Source of the DNA: Anaerolineales bacterium
GTDB taxonomy: Bacteria > Chloroflexota > Anaerolineae > 4572-78 > J111
Assembly (NCBI GenBank): GCA_015075185.1
Contig: JABTUW010000003.1
Span: forward strand, 992,001-1,056,000
Length of the DNA: 64,000 nucleotides
Direction: 5' to 3'
Positions 15,960 through 24,316 of this stretch are shown one piece after another; positions within the stretch are counted from its first letter, which is position 1, and every line of letters begins with the position of its first letter. A model generated the notes under the pieces. That model worked only from the letters and a program-made list of their open reading frames with translations, was not told the DNA's origin and did no database searches. Both the position numbers and the translations under genes were made by a program.

Positions 15960-16778
15960 ATGAATCTGGAAGAGCTAAAGAAAAATTATCCGAATATTGA
16001 TCTCGCAGAACTCAATGAACTCTTCCCGAGGATAGCAATGACTGACTATCCGGAGTTGAGCGAGTATTCCTGGGAGGCGTGTCACCACGGTTCATTGGGG
16101 GGTGGAGCCTTGTTCTTGGCCTCCGAAATGGCTCGGAAGATGGACCTGGAAGCAGGGATGCGTGTGCTTGACCTGGGTTGTGGCCATGGGGCCAGTTCCA
16201 TTTTCCTGGCCAGGCACTATGGCGTAACCGTCGTGGCCGCAGACAATGGGGTCTCACCCTCTGCTAATTGGCAAGGGTTTCAAGGAGAAGGTTTGAACGA
16301 TAAGGTGATCCCTGTCAAAATGGATGCCCGAAATATCGTTTTTCCTGAACGCTATTTCGACGCTGTTTTCTCAATGAACGCCTATCTCTACTTTGGGACC
16401 GACGATCTGTACTTGTCCTACCTGACCAGATTCATTCGCAACTCTGGTCGGATTTGCATTGCCGGACCATGTTATGCTGAAGAATTGAGGCCCGATACGC
16501 CCAAGGAACTGCTGGAGGGTGAATCGTTTGCTTACCACTCACCCTCGTGGTGGTGTAACCATTTTGCCAAAACGGATTTGGTCCGGGTACTCCACTGTCA
16601 AGATCACCCCAAAGGCAGGGAGTTCTGGTTAGATATGATCCGTTGGATAATTGAAGATACTCAGAACAGAGGGGAAGCCTATCCTGATTTCCTATGGCAC
16701 GATATGGTGATGTTGTTGAGTGATCAGGAACGGTTTGTAACGTACTTCCTGCTCCTGGCCGAGAAAAAGTCATCATAG
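15960..16778 (+). CDS. Class I SAM-dependent methyltransferase
   Basis: 272 residues from the ATG at 15960 (GGAAGGACCAGGA upstream). Motif I, VLDLGCGHGASSIFLA (residues ~68-83), binds S-adenosylmethionine; the acidic residue in VVAADNG ends beta-2, and FDAVFSMNAYLYFG resembles motif IV/post-II. The C-terminal part (SPSWWCNHFAKTDLVRV, WLDMIRWIIED) resembles small-molecule methyltransferases of the UbiE/cyclopropane-synthase-like group. The acceptor is unknown. It lies in a run of plus-strand single enzymes (DUF3303, isoprenylcysteine-type methylase, hydrolase, acetyltransferase) that look independently acquired. Confidence 0.87.
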   Translation: MNLEELKKNYPNIDLAELNELFPRIAMTDYPELSEYSWEACHHGSLGGGALFLASEMARKMDLEAGMRVLDLGCGHGASSIFLARHYGVTVVAADNGVSPSANWQGFQGEGLNDKVIPVKMDARNIVFPERYFDAVFSMNAYLYFGTDDLYLSYLTRFIRNSGRICIAGPCYAEELRPDTPKELLEGESFAYHSPSWWCNHFAKTDLVRVLHCQDHPKGREFWLDMIRWIIEDTQNRGEAYPDFLWHDMVMLLSDQERFVTYFLLLAEKKSS

Positions 16779-16967
16779 TGATGGGATCAACCTGAAGCTT
16801 ATTCCAAAATCCGGCTAACAACAACGATTTGTCGCCCGACCAGGCTATCGCAGCGCAAATATGAAGGCTCGGGATTATGTGAGATACCTCTGGGGGAAGG
16901 CTCCTGGGAAAACCCGCCAGGCGGGTGAAGCCCACCGTTAGCCGTTTTTTCTGTGAAGTGAAAGGAC

Positions 16968-17651
16968 ATGGATACAAAGCTTATCGCACGTTATAGCGTC
17001 CGTGAGACCATGGGGATTGTCGTCATGGGTGTGGCCCTGTTCTGGTCAGCCGGGCGGATTGACTGGTGGCCTGCCTGGGCAGCCATAGTTGTGATGGTGG
17101 CCTGGATCTCGGCGACGGCCATCGTCATCTTCCGCTTCAACCCGGACTTACTGGTTGAGCGCCTGGGACCGCGCAAGGGGGCTAAGCCCTGGGACACAGC
17201 CATCATGAGCATCCTTGGCCTGACGCAGTTAGTCCGATATATCGTCGCCGGACTTGATCAGCGGTATGGCTGGACGAGTGGCTTTCCTTTCGCTGCTCAA
17301 ATTGCTGGGTTGATTGTGTGTGTCCTGGGCTATGCCCTTGTCATCTGGGCGACTGCCTCCAATGCCTTCTTCTCACAGATCGTGCGCATCCAGTCCGAGC
17401 GTGGTCACGCGGTCGCTACAGGTGGCCCATACCACTATGTACGTCATCCCGCTTACGTCGGCGCGATCCTGTATGAATTAGCCGTACCCATCCTGCTCGC
17501 TTCTTGGTGGGCTTTCATCATCAGCGGATTGAATGCAATCCTGCTCATCCTCCGCACCGCTCTCGAAGACCGCACCTTAAAGGCTGAGCTGACTGGCTAT
17601 GTTGATTATGCTCGTCAGGTGCGGCATCGTCTGTTACCAGGCATCTGGTAG
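16968..17651 (+). CDS. Membrane isoprenylcysteine-type carboxyl methyltransferase family protein
   Basis: 227 residues with about five hydrophobic segments. The hallmark of the ICMT/PEMT-like membrane methylase family is at residues ~145-165: ATGGPYHYVRHPAYVGAIL, followed by a hydrophobic span and RTALEDRTLKAELTGYVDYARQVRHRLLPGIW, the typical E-D...L-x-G-Y-x-x-Y end. These enzymes methylate lipophilic substrates from the cytoplasmic face of the membrane using S-adenosylmethionine; bacterial substrates are mostly unknown. The ATG follows a GAAGTGAAAGGAC site. It is downstream of the soluble methyltransferase by 189 bases that contain a CGGCTAAC/GTTAGCCG inverted repeat. Confidence 0.9.
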   Translation: MDTKLIARYSVRETMGIVVMGVALFWSAGRIDWWPAWAAIVVMVAWISATAIVIFRFNPDLLVERLGPRKGAKPWDTAIMSILGLTQLVRYIVAGLDQRYGWTSGFPFAAQIAGLIVCVLGYALVIWATASNAFFSQIVRIQSERGHAVATGGPYHYVRHPAYVGAILYELAVPILLASWWAFIISGLNAILLILRTALEDRTLKAELTGYVDYARQVRHRLLPGIW

Positions 17652-17742
17652 ATAAGTGTCTAAACCACAATGGAGCCACACGGCGGCTCCCAAGAAACAA
17701 AGTTTCTTTCCCAATGAACCGGGTGGTTTTTGCACCCCTGGC

Positions 17743-17835
17743 ATGGTGGTTGAACATTTCAAACATGGAAATGCTGCTCCCGTTTACCGCCGTTTCCGGG
17801 AGCGGGACAATCCATTTAATCATACAGGCAAGTAA
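17743..17835 (+). pseudogene. Truncated DUF3303 copy
   Basis: Reads MVVEHFKHGNAAPVYRRFRE then RDNPFNHTGK and stop. The first 21 codons closely match the gene at 15635, after which identity ends abruptly. The remnant is too short for the fold. It shows a duplication of the 15.6-kb gene, or of an insertion target, followed by loss. It lies 15 bases before the alpha/beta hydrolase start. Confidence 0.75.
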
Positions 17836-17850
17836 AAAACAGGGGGCTGG

Positions 17851-18642
17851 ATGTTTGCTTCAATCAACGGTATTAATATGTATTATGAAACGAAAGGAGA
17901 GGGACAACCTCTTTTGCTGCTTCACGCCGGCGTGGCCGACAGCCGCATGTGGGACAGCCAGTTTGAAGAGTTTTCAAAAACACGTTTTGTGATCCGCTGT
18001 GATTTGCGCGGCTTTGGCCAATCCGGCCACTCAGCCGGTCTATTTGCCCATTACGAAGATATAGCCGCCTTATTGGAGTATCTAAAGGTTGAGCAAGTCA
18101 GTGTCATTGGGGCTTCTTTTGGCGGCTACGTCGCCCTTGATTTTGTGTTAGCCTATCCCCAAAGGGTGACCGCTTTGGTGCTGGCAGCGCCTGCTCTGGG
18201 GGGGTATGAGTTCGAGTCGGCAGAAATGCTGGAGTTTTTTACGGCTGAAGCCGCAGCCCTGGAGCGAGGAGATGGGGTCACGGCCACAGAATTGAACCTC
18301 CACATGTGGGTAGACGGCTTCCAGCGGCGTCCTGAAGAGGTCAACCCTGGCATCCGCGAACGGGTCAGAGAGATGCAGTTGAACATATTCTCTCAGCCGG
18401 AAGTTGCGGAGGTAACAGAGAAAGAATTAATGCCGCCGGCTATTGACCGGTTAGACAAAATCGTGATTCCCACCCTGGTTATTGCAGGGGATAAGGATGT
18501 AGCCGAATTTCAAGCCATCTCCCGGCTAATTGCCGAGAAGGTTCAGCATGGCCGGCGGGTGGTGATGTCCGGGACAGCCCATTTGCCAAGCATGGAGAAA
18601 CCGGCAGAATTTAACCGGCTGGTGCGGGATTTTCTGTCATAA
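17851..18642 (+). CDS. Alpha/beta hydrolase
   Basis: 263 residues. Family features: oxyanion region LLLLHAGVADSRMW, VIRCDLRGFGQSG, nucleophile Ser89 in GASFGGYVALDFVL (G-x-S-x-G), the acid Asp in VIAGDKDVAEF and the histidine in SGTAHLPSMEKP, all in order and spacing for a serine hydrolase of the 3-oxoadipate-enol-lactonase/haloperoxidase-like group. Cytoplasmic (no signal peptide). Substrate unknown. It is followed, 29 bases on, by an acetyltransferase gene; they may share a transcript. Confidence 0.92.
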   Translation: MFASINGINMYYETKGEGQPLLLLHAGVADSRMWDSQFEEFSKTRFVIRCDLRGFGQSGHSAGLFAHYEDIAALLEYLKVEQVSVIGASFGGYVALDFVLAYPQRVTALVLAAPALGGYEFESAEMLEFFTAEAAALERGDGVTATELNLHMWVDGFQRRPEEVNPGIRERVREMQLNIFSQPEVAEVTEKELMPPAIDRLDKIVIPTLVIAGDKDVAEFQAISRLIAEKVQHGRRVVMSGTAHLPSMEKPAEFNRLVRDFLS

Positions 18643-18671
18643 AGGTGGCAGGGCAAATCTGCCCAACAATA

Positions 18672-19187
18672 ATGATTACCATTCGAGAAGAACAAATTAG
18701 TGATATAGAACCGATCCGGGTCGTTAATACCCGTGCTTTTGGTCAAGCAGCAGAGGCCGATGTTGTAGACAAGCTGAGACAAGTCTGCCCCGAAGGTCTA
18801 TCCTTAGTGGCGGTTTGTGAAGACCAAATTGTGGGGCATATCTTGTTCACTCCAGCGCTGATTGAAGCCAAGGGACAGATCATTCAGGGAATGGGCTTAG
18901 CTCCACTGGCGGTACTGCCGGAGTTCCAGGGTCAGGGGATTGGCTCGAAGTTGGTTCAAGAGGGACTGGCGGCAATGAGAAAGGCTCAACAGCCATTCGT
19001 CCTTGTTTTGGGACATCCTGAATACTACCCTCGGTTCGGGTTTGTGCGGTCAGTGGATTATGGCATTGTGAGTGAATATGACAATGTACCCGAGGAGGCA
19101 TTTATGATCCTGGTCCTGGATGAAGTTAGGTTGCAGGAGATTTCAGGGATTGGGAAATACCGGCCAGAATTTGAAGCAGCTATGTAA
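18672..19187 (+). CDS. GNAT N-acetyltransferase, YhbS-like
   Basis: 171 residues from ATG 18672. ITIREEQISDIEPIRVVNTRAFGQ at the N-terminus, motif A LAPLAVLPEFQGQGIGSKLVQ (Q-x-x-G-x-G/A acetyl-CoA loop) and VLGHPEYYPRFGFVRS are typical of the YhbS/PA0115-like branch of GNAT enzymes. A GTG at 18645 would extend it by nine residues and sits right after the hydrolase stop, but alignment with the family favours 18672. Acceptor unknown, possibly a small amine or a tRNA/protein. The gene ends 25 bases before the convergent anti-sigma gene. Confidence 0.88.
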   Translation: MITIREEQISDIEPIRVVNTRAFGQAAEADVVDKLRQVCPEGLSLVAVCEDQIVGHILFTPALIEAKGQIIQGMGLAPLAVLPEFQGQGIGSKLVQEGLAAMRKAQQPFVLVLGHPEYYPRFGFVRSVDYGIVSEYDNVPEEAFMILVLDEVRLQEISGIGKYRPEFEAAM

Positions 19188-19211
19188 TTTGTCTGCAGCC
19201 GGATAGAGCTG

Positions 19212-19472
19212 TTAAGCTGCTTTTTTCCAGTTCCTGAAAATCTGGAGCAGTTCAGCCTGGGTCTGGGGTGCGATGGTCTCCTCGGTCAGTTTGCCCAGAA
19301 CCTGGATGGTATGCCGCATTTGCTGCAGATAATTGGTGCAGCCCGAACACTGGCCAAGATGGGCTTCAAAGCGCTCCCGTTCCGTCGGGGGCAGGGTTCC
19401 CTCGAAATACTCGGTCACCAACTCGACCAGTTCCTGGCAGCTCATTTCATTATTATTTAGATCATTCACCAT
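19212..19472 (-). CDS. Anti-sigma factor with zf-HC2 zinc finger
   Basis: 86 residues: MSCQELVELVTEYFEGTLPP then RERFEAHLGQCSGCTNYLQQ. The H-x3-C-x2-C pattern with the preceding Cys is the zf-HC2/ZAS domain that holds ECF sigma factors inactive. No transmembrane segment follows, so it is a soluble anti-sigma, possibly redox- or zinc-responsive. The ATG at 19472 lies ten bases after the sigma stop; the two are clearly one operon. Confidence 0.88.
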   Translation of the reverse strand: MVNDLNNNEMSCQELVELVTEYFEGTLPPTERERFEAHLGQCSGCTNYLQQMRHTIQVLGKLTEETIAPQTQAELLQIFRNWKKAA

Positions 19473-19482
19473 TAACCTGACT

Positions 19483-20169
19483 CTACCCTTCCCCAAAATA
19501 TAATTCTAAAGCCCGCCGCACTTTGGAACGCGCCCGGTGCAGCAAGACGCGCTGGTTCGCCTCGCTCAAATCCAAAACAGTACAGATTTCAGCCGAACTC
19601 CAGCCCTCGATGTCCCGCAGCGTGATAACTTCGCGCTGGCTCGGCGGCAAGGAGGCAATCGCTGCCATGATCTGCTCTTTAGTTTCCTGAGACAGGAACT
19701 GTTGTTCAGGAATCTGATCCCAGCTCTGAGGCCCCACGGCCCAATGACCGGGCCAGGCAGGATCATCAGGCGGATTAAACCGGCTGGGGTCCACCGCGGG
19801 TTCATCTGCCTCAATTTCAGCAGCGGCTAAATCAGAGAAAGGCACACTGCGGGCTTCACGCTGGCCGCGTGTTTTGGCGCGGTTGGTCAGAATGCGAAAG
19901 ATCCAGGTTTTCAGCGAGGAACGCCCCTCAAACCGATCAAGTCCCTGAAGAACGCCGATCCAGGTTTCCTGGGCAACCTCCTCGGCCACAGCCCGACTTG
20001 AAACGTAAATCGCAGCCAGGCGGACCAATGAGGCGTGGTGCTGTTCCAGCAGCGAGGTAAAAGCTGCCTCGTCGCCGGAGCGCAGCGCTGCCAGCAGATG
20101 CAAGTCGGCTGCGGAAGCTGAGGAACCAGCCGGCGCAATTCCCTGGATTTCATGCTCGGTTGTCGCCAT
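19483..20169 (-). CDS. ECF RNA polymerase sigma factor
   Basis: 228 residues from ATG 20169 (CCGGAG upstream). Sigma region 2 spans residues ~25-95 (LHLLAALRSGDEAAFTSLLE, AVAEEVAQETWIGVLQGLDRF, SSLKTWIFRILTNRAKTRGQ) and region 4 residues ~155-215 (SLPPSQREVITLRDIEGWSS, AEICTVLDLSEANQRVLLHR). The 60-residue linker is longer than usual and acidic. Partner of the downstream zf-HC2 anti-sigma. The open frame continues upstream to 20322, but that part carries no sigma features. Confidence 0.93.
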   Translation of the reverse strand: MATTEHEIQGIAPAGSSASAADLHLLAALRSGDEAAFTSLLEQHHASLVRLAAIYVSSRAVAEEVAQETWIGVLQGLDRFEGRSSLKTWIFRILTNRAKTRGQREARSVPFSDLAAAEIEADEPAVDPSRFNPPDDPAWPGHWAVGPQSWDQIPEQQFLSQETKEQIMAAIASLPPSQREVITLRDIEGWSSAEICTVLDLSEANQRVLLHRARSKVRRALELYFGEG

Positions 20170-20309
20170 GCTGGTAAGGCTCCGGATCGGTCTACTACCC
20201 TCATCGTTGGCCCCCTTGAAAGGTGGACCATGAGAATGGAGTGTAGGGCAATACTCAGGAGCATACCCCAAGATGATGACCATGTCAAGCGTAAATTTAT
20301 TAGAAAACC

Positions 20310-20372
20310 AGGTGACAGGCACTTTTTAATACTAAATAGAGGCAGGTTTTGTTCAATAAGTGCCTGTCACCT
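20310..20372. repeat. GTGAC/GTCAC hairpin element, copy 1
   Basis: Arms AGGTGACAGGCACTT and AAGTGCCTGTCACCT (15 bp each, perfect) flank a 33-base loop. Four more copies occur at 38513, 39927, 43589 and 52900. Confidence 0.9.
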
Positions 20373-20498
20373 TAATCCACCTCAGGAAGGTTTCCACCCG
20401 GTTGATATTTTTGCCAATCCCGAAATGACCGTTGAAGATTAGTCCCGGCAATTTCGAAAACGTTACAGGTGCCGCCTGGGGTAAGGACTTTGCAGTAA

Positions 20499-20637
20499 TT
20501 AACCCAAGTTGCTGCCCTGTTACTCTCAACCCCAGATTCACCGCAGAGACACAGAGGGCGCAGAGTTTTTCTATTTTTCCTCTGCGCTCTCAGCGTCTCT
20601 GCGGTAAAAATCAGCCAATGGTGGCAACTTGAGTTAA
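20499..20637. repeat. MITE-like element with TTAACCCAAGTTGC ends, copy 1
   Basis: TTAACCCAAGTTGC at 20499-20512 and GCAACTTGAGTTAA at 20624-20637 are inverted ends (one mismatch). Inside lies a second inverted repeat, ACCGCAGAGAC (20540) to GTCTCTGCGGT (ending 20605). A related element with 16-bp perfect ends lies at 38015-38160. The IS5-family element inserts directly at its right end. Confidence 0.7.
20540..20605. repeat. CCGCAGAGAC hairpin, copy 1
   Basis: ACCGCAGAGAC and GTCTCTGCGGT arms with further pairing of CAGAG/CTCTG words inside. Copies 2 and 3 lie at 44369-44435 and 49530-49619. This kind of repeat is known from many unrelated bacterial genomes. Confidence 0.85.
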
Positions 20638-20638
20638 T

Positions 20639-21680
20639 AGACGTGTTGCGAAATAAGGATAAAACGATAGGCCAGGAAAAATCATGTCATTGACCAATTA
20701 AGCCGGGAGGAGGTGATAATTCCACAGGCCACAAGCGATTAACATAAATTTGTCAGCCAAAACAATCCCTTTGTTGCGATAAGGGTCGGTCAGGCAACGG
20801 AAACGCTTAACCCCAGCAATAGCGTGTTCAATACAAATGCGCAGGGCACTAATGATCCGGTTTTCGGCCTTTTGCTGTGGGGTCAAAGGGTGATTTTTAC
20901 TACTTTTGTGGGGGATCATCACCCCTAGGTGGGAAAAATCTTTGACGATGCCCAAAAAGCCCAAATCTACCCAGACACCGACATCGCCTGGAATGACCTC
21001 CCCTAAACCCGATTGCTTGAACCGAAAGTAATCTTGCCGAGCGCCTGGTTTCGTCTGGGTCAGACATAAAATGCGCTTGTGATCATCGCTCACAATGAGG
21101 TTTTTGAGGGTATGGTCTTTGTGTTTGCCCGAATAGTGTTCCTGTTGTGCTTTGGCCTGGCGAGGTCGTTGGATCGGTCGTTCCGTGCCATCAACGAAAA
21201 CATCTTTGATCGCGGGAAAACGCTGGATGAATTCTTCAAGGGAACTAATACGCCGTTCAGGCAGGACGAGTTGCCAACCTAACCCAACCTCCAACACGGC
21301 TAACAAGGCTTTGACCCAGCGTTGGGTTTGCGAGCGGTCCACGTCATACAATAAACCGGCCAAATCAAAGGTCGGATAACATTTCAAGTACAACAGAATG
21401 AAGAATAACTTGTCGGTGGGGCTCTTTAAGGTATGCCGACGCCCGCCCCCGATGGCTCGTTTCCGTTCTTTCTTGGCCTTTACCTGACCCTTCTGCAAGG
21501 CGGCGGTGAATATTGGCAGCAAGCCCTCAAACTCCGCCACCGTCATACCAGTTAGGGCTTTCATCAAGCGGTCAGAGCGTAAGGCACGATTGATATTCAG
21601 CATCGGTTTTACCTGTGGATCCCTTATTTTTCTGATTTCTGGTTGACCATACCCTTTTTTCGTTATTTCGCAACACATCT
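20639..21680 (-). mobile_element. IS5-family insertion sequence (ISL2-like)
   Basis: 1042 bp. Inverted ends: AGACGTGTTGCGAAATAAGG at 20639 and, reading inward from 21680, AGATGTGTTGCGAAATAACG; about 25 bp with three mismatches. It is flanked by AAT on both sides (20636-20638 and 21681-21683), a 3-bp target duplication of the ANT type described for the ISL2 group. One transposase gene fills it. Intact by eye, so possibly still mobile. It abuts the MITE-like repeat at its left. Confidence 0.88.
20698..21603 (-). CDS. IS5-family DDE transposase
   Basis: 301 residues from ATG 21603. N-terminal helix-turn-helix (TVAEFEGLLPIFTAAL; KLFFILLYLKCYPTFDLAGL) followed by a DDE domain: first Asp in VFVDGTERPIQRP, second in VWVDLGFLGI, Glu in ICIEHAIAGVKRFR. 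The order and the HARBI-like ERP, NHPLTPQQKAENR signatures indicate the IS5 family. An ATG inside the right terminal repeat would add 25 residues; the internal start with AGGT upstream is preferred. No frameshift, so a single-frame transposase. Cuts and rejoins DNA at the inverted ends. Confidence 0.93.
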   Translation of the reverse strand: MLNINRALRSDRLMKALTGMTVAEFEGLLPIFTAALQKGQVKAKKERKRAIGGGRRHTLKSPTDKLFFILLYLKCYPTFDLAGLLYDVDRSQTQRWVKALLAVLEVGLGWQLVLPERRISSLEEFIQRFPAIKDVFVDGTERPIQRPRQAKAQQEHYSGKHKDHTLKNLIVSDDHKRILCLTQTKPGARQDYFRFKQSGLGEVIPGDVGVWVDLGFLGIVKDFSHLGVMIPHKSSKNHPLTPQQKAENRIISALRICIEHAIAGVKRFRCLTDPYRNKGIVLADKFMLIACGLWNYHLLPA

Positions 21681-21794
21681 AATTAACAAACTAACCTCTA
21701 CCCTTGACTCGCAAATAAAAACTTCCTACAATGACACTCAAATCACCTGTAAAACACAAGCGTTTATTCAACTGGTCAATTCTGGGGGAACAGC

Positions 21795-22445
21795 ATGAAC
21801 GACAAAGAGGCTGTGATCAAAGCAATCCGTGAAGCGTTTGGCCCGAACGAGTATCCGGGAGATCGTTTTCTCCAGGGCAGCTTCGAAGGTGAGGAACCCT
21901 ACACAGAGATTGAGCCTTTCAAGGGAAGATCTGATTGGCAAGCTATCCCTGCGGCGCTGCTCGACGCTCACTACTCAGCTCCAAACTTTTTTTCTGAGGC
22001 CGGCTTGCGATTCTTCCTCCCGGCCTACCTCATTGCTGATTTGCAGGACGAACTGCAAACAGCCGAGCCTCTCTATCTGTTAGTGCATGGATTTTGTGAT
22101 CTCGCGGTTGAGCACCGCTTGAAAACCCGCATATTCGTGCGCAAGACAGGTAAAACCACCTTCATCAACCCCAGGCGGTATGGGGCCATGACGTTTTACG
22201 ATTATGCCCGCTGCCGCTTGTCTATCTTCACGCGGGAAGAGGCGCAGGCCATCGTTGCTTATCTAAAATACAAAAGCGAGGCTGACCCCTATCATTTGCA
22301 CCAGGAAGCGATTGAGGCCGCTCTCAATCTGTATTGGTTAGAACGGGCAGCCCAGGCGCCCACGGCTGAAAGCCTCAAGCAGCACCTCGCCGAAGAAGCA
22401 GAATACCTGGCGGCCCTGACTTCAGAGGCCGAGGGCAGCGGCTAA
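21795..22445 (+). CDS. DUF6714-like protein
   Basis: 216 residues, cytoplasmic. Pattern: EAVIKAIREAFGPNEYPG, GRSDWQAIPAALLDAHYSAP, LRFFLPAYLIADLQDEL, FYDYARCRLSIFTREEAQAI, VAYLKYK. This sequence of W-x-x-[IL], a flood of FFLPAYL and a C-terminal RLSxFTxEEAxAIxxYL resembles DUF6714 proteins, often found near toxin or plant-pathogen-type genes; function unknown. GGGGAACAGC precedes the ATG. It sits just right of the IS element and 65 bases before a flavoprotein gene. A possible immunity-like or housekeeping role cannot be told apart. Confidence 0.6.
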   Translation: MNDKEAVIKAIREAFGPNEYPGDRFLQGSFEGEEPYTEIEPFKGRSDWQAIPAALLDAHYSAPNFFSEAGLRFFLPAYLIADLQDELQTAEPLYLLVHGFCDLAVEHRLKTRIFVRKTGKTTFINPRRYGAMTFYDYARCRLSIFTREEAQAIVAYLKYKSEADPYHLHQEAIEAALNLYWLERAAQAPTAESLKQHLAEEAEYLAALTSEAEGSG

Positions 22446-22510
22446 AAAGAAGATTTGCATCGAGGGCGAGATAGGACTATTATTTATAATTTGAGGGAGC
22501 ATTTGGGGCT

Positions 22511-23719
22511 ATGCACGACGTTGTTATCGTGGGGGCTGGCCCAGGGGGTTCGGCAGCCGCCTATTACCTGGCCCGGCAAGGACTGGATGTGCTGCTGCTG
22601 GATAAGTCCAGCTTCCCCCGTGACAAAACTTGTGGCGACGGCTTGACTCCACGGGCGCTCAGCGTCCTTGAAGATATGAGGCTGCTAAACGACCTGCTGC
22701 GGGTGGGCTACCGTCTCAACCGGGTGGAAATCGCTTCGGCCAGGGGCCAGACCGTCGAAGCGCCCTTTCCCGGCAAAAATGGCCGCCCCGGCTACACCTT
22801 GATCGTTCCTCGGTTCACCCTCGATGATACCCTGCGCAGCCATGCCATCGCCCACGGGGCCAAATTTCAGGACCAGGTCCGGGTGATCGAGGTAGCACCC
22901 ACTGGTGGGGGTATGGTGGTCACAGGCAGGCAGGCTGGCGGGTCATTCTCAACGGCGGCGCACGTGATCGTTGTTGCCACCGGCGCCAGCATTCCCCTGT
23001 TGCAGCAAATGGGGCTGCTCAAAAAGATGCCGACCGTGGCCCTGGCGGCGAGAGCTTATTTTGAAGAAGTCAGGGGGCTAACCGACCGCATGCAGTTAAG
23101 TTTTGCGGGAGTGCCCCTGCCCGGTTACGGCTGGATTTTTCCGCTGCCCAACGGCGCAGCCAATATCGGCGCCGGTATTTTTCCCTGGGGGTGGGCCGGG
23201 CGCTGGATGTCGCGTAATGCCCGGCAGGCCTTTGACAGCTTTATCCAGACGCCGCTGCTGCAAGACATGCTGGCCGGGGCACGACAGGTAGGACCGGTCA
23301 AAGGTTATCCTTTACGCATGGATTTCCTGAGCGCCCCCACCTACAGCGAGCGGGTTTTGTTGGTGGGCGAGGCCGCCGGGCTGGTCAACCCGCTGACCGG
23401 CGAAGGCATTGATTATGCGCTCGAATCCGGCAAAGTAGCGGCAGAACACCTGCTTCACCTTTTTGCCAGCGGCGATGTGTCAATCCATGGTTTAGCCGAG
23501 TATGATCACCTGCTGCGGCAGCGTTTTCAGCGGCTCTTCCGGGTGTGCAGTTTGACCCGCGACCTGTTTGTGAATTCACTCCTGATTAACCCGATGATCA
23601 GCCTCGCCGCTCGCCGCCCCGACCTCAAATTGCTGCTCATCAAAATTGCCTTTGGAGAACAAAACACCTTGAACAATATCACCCCTCAACGAATCATACG
23701 CCGCGTTTTTGCCGGATAA
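22511..23719 (+). CDS. Geranylgeranyl-reductase-family FAD-dependent oxidoreductase (first paralogue)
   Basis: 402 residues. N-terminal dinucleotide fold DVVIVGAGPGGSAAAYYLAR, the family motif DKSSFPRDKTCGDGLTPRAL, substrate-domain PGYGWIFPLPNGAANIGAG and the second FAD motif VLLVGEAAGLVNPLTGEGID. These flavoproteins reduce double bonds of isoprenoid chains (lipids, menaquinone or chlorophyll side chains). GAGGGAGCATTTGGGGCT provides the ribosome site. A second paralogue at 31898 sits with a squalene/phytoene synthase; the two share the same motifs but differ clearly. No signal peptide; likely peripheral to the membrane. Confidence 0.92.
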   Translation: MHDVVIVGAGPGGSAAAYYLARQGLDVLLLDKSSFPRDKTCGDGLTPRALSVLEDMRLLNDLLRVGYRLNRVEIASARGQTVEAPFPGKNGRPGYTLIVPRFTLDDTLRSHAIAHGAKFQDQVRVIEVAPTGGGMVVTGRQAGGSFSTAAHVIVVATGASIPLLQQMGLLKKMPTVALAARAYFEEVRGLTDRMQLSFAGVPLPGYGWIFPLPNGAANIGAGIFPWGWAGRWMSRNARQAFDSFIQTPLLQDMLAGARQVGPVKGYPLRMDFLSAPTYSERVLLVGEAAGLVNPLTGEGIDYALESGKVAAEHLLHLFASGDVSIHGLAEYDHLLRQRFQRLFRVCSLTRDLFVNSLLINPMISLAARRPDLKLLLIKIAFGEQNTLNNITPQRIIRRVFAG

Positions 23720-23734
23720 ATCCCTCTTCCCCTG

Positions 23735-24316
23735 TTAAAAACGCGCCCAGACTGTCAGGGCATGAGCCAGCCGGGCCTGATATTCCTCGCGGGGAATTTC
23801 GATGGTACCAAAGCGCCGCAGATGGTCGGTCATAAATTGGGTATCCAGCAAGACAAACCCGCCCCGGCGCAGCCGTTCCACCAGGTAAACCATCGCCACT
23901 TTGCTGCTGTCCCTGGCCCGGCTGAACATGCTCTCTCCCGCAAAGAGTCCCCCCAGGGTCACCCCGTACAGGCCGCCAACCAACTTCCCCTCCATCCAGG
24001 TTTCGACACTGTGGGCAAAGCCCAGGGCATGCAGTTCACAGTAAGCCTCGATAATCTTGGGGCTGATCCAGGTGACTTCCCGGTCAGGACCTGGTTCAGC
24101 GCAAGCCTGCATCACGGCTCGAAAAGCGCTGTCCACCCGAATTTCAAACTTGCCTTGCTTGATCGTTCGCGCCAGGGAACGGGACACATGAAAATTCTCC
24201 AGGGGGATAATGGCGCGGGGGTCGGGATCATACCAGTAAATGGCGCCATCCTCATCGGCCATGGGGAAAATGCCCTGACTATAGGCATTGAGCAAAAGGG
24301 CACTTGTTAGCTTCAC
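23735..24316 (-). CDS. aat: Leucyl/phenylalanyl-tRNA--protein transferase
   Basis: 193 residues, a full short form of Aat. Hallmarks: LLNAYSQGIFPMADEDGAIYWYDPDPRAIIPL, REVTWISPKIIEAYCELHALGFAHSVE, LVGGLYGVTLGGLFAGESMFSRARDSSKVAMVYL and LLDTQFMTDHLRRFGTIEIPR. The enzyme adds Leu or Phe from charged tRNA to proteins with N-terminal Arg or Lys, marking them for ClpS/ClpAP degradation. GTG start with only a weak ribosome site. Convergent with the flavoprotein gene; gap of 15 bases. Among the most certain calls in the window. Confidence 0.96.
   Translation of the reverse strand: MKLTSALLLNAYSQGIFPMADEDGAIYWYDPDPRAIIPLENFHVSRSLARTIKQGKFEIRVDSAFRAVMQACAEPGPDREVTWISPKIIEAYCELHALGFAHSVETWMEGKLVGGLYGVTLGGLFAGESMFSRARDSSKVAMVYLVERLRRGGFVLLDTQFMTDHLRRFGTIEIPREEYQARLAHALTVWARF

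Noticed and set aside
16812..16944. Possible second attC-like site: CGGCTAAC (16812-16819) and GTTAGCCG (16937-16944) between the two methyltransferase genes.
   Set aside because: The outer boxes break the GTTRRRY consensus, the inner arms do not pair convincingly, and no matching core site was found upstream of the methyltransferase gene. Kept only as an inverted repeat.
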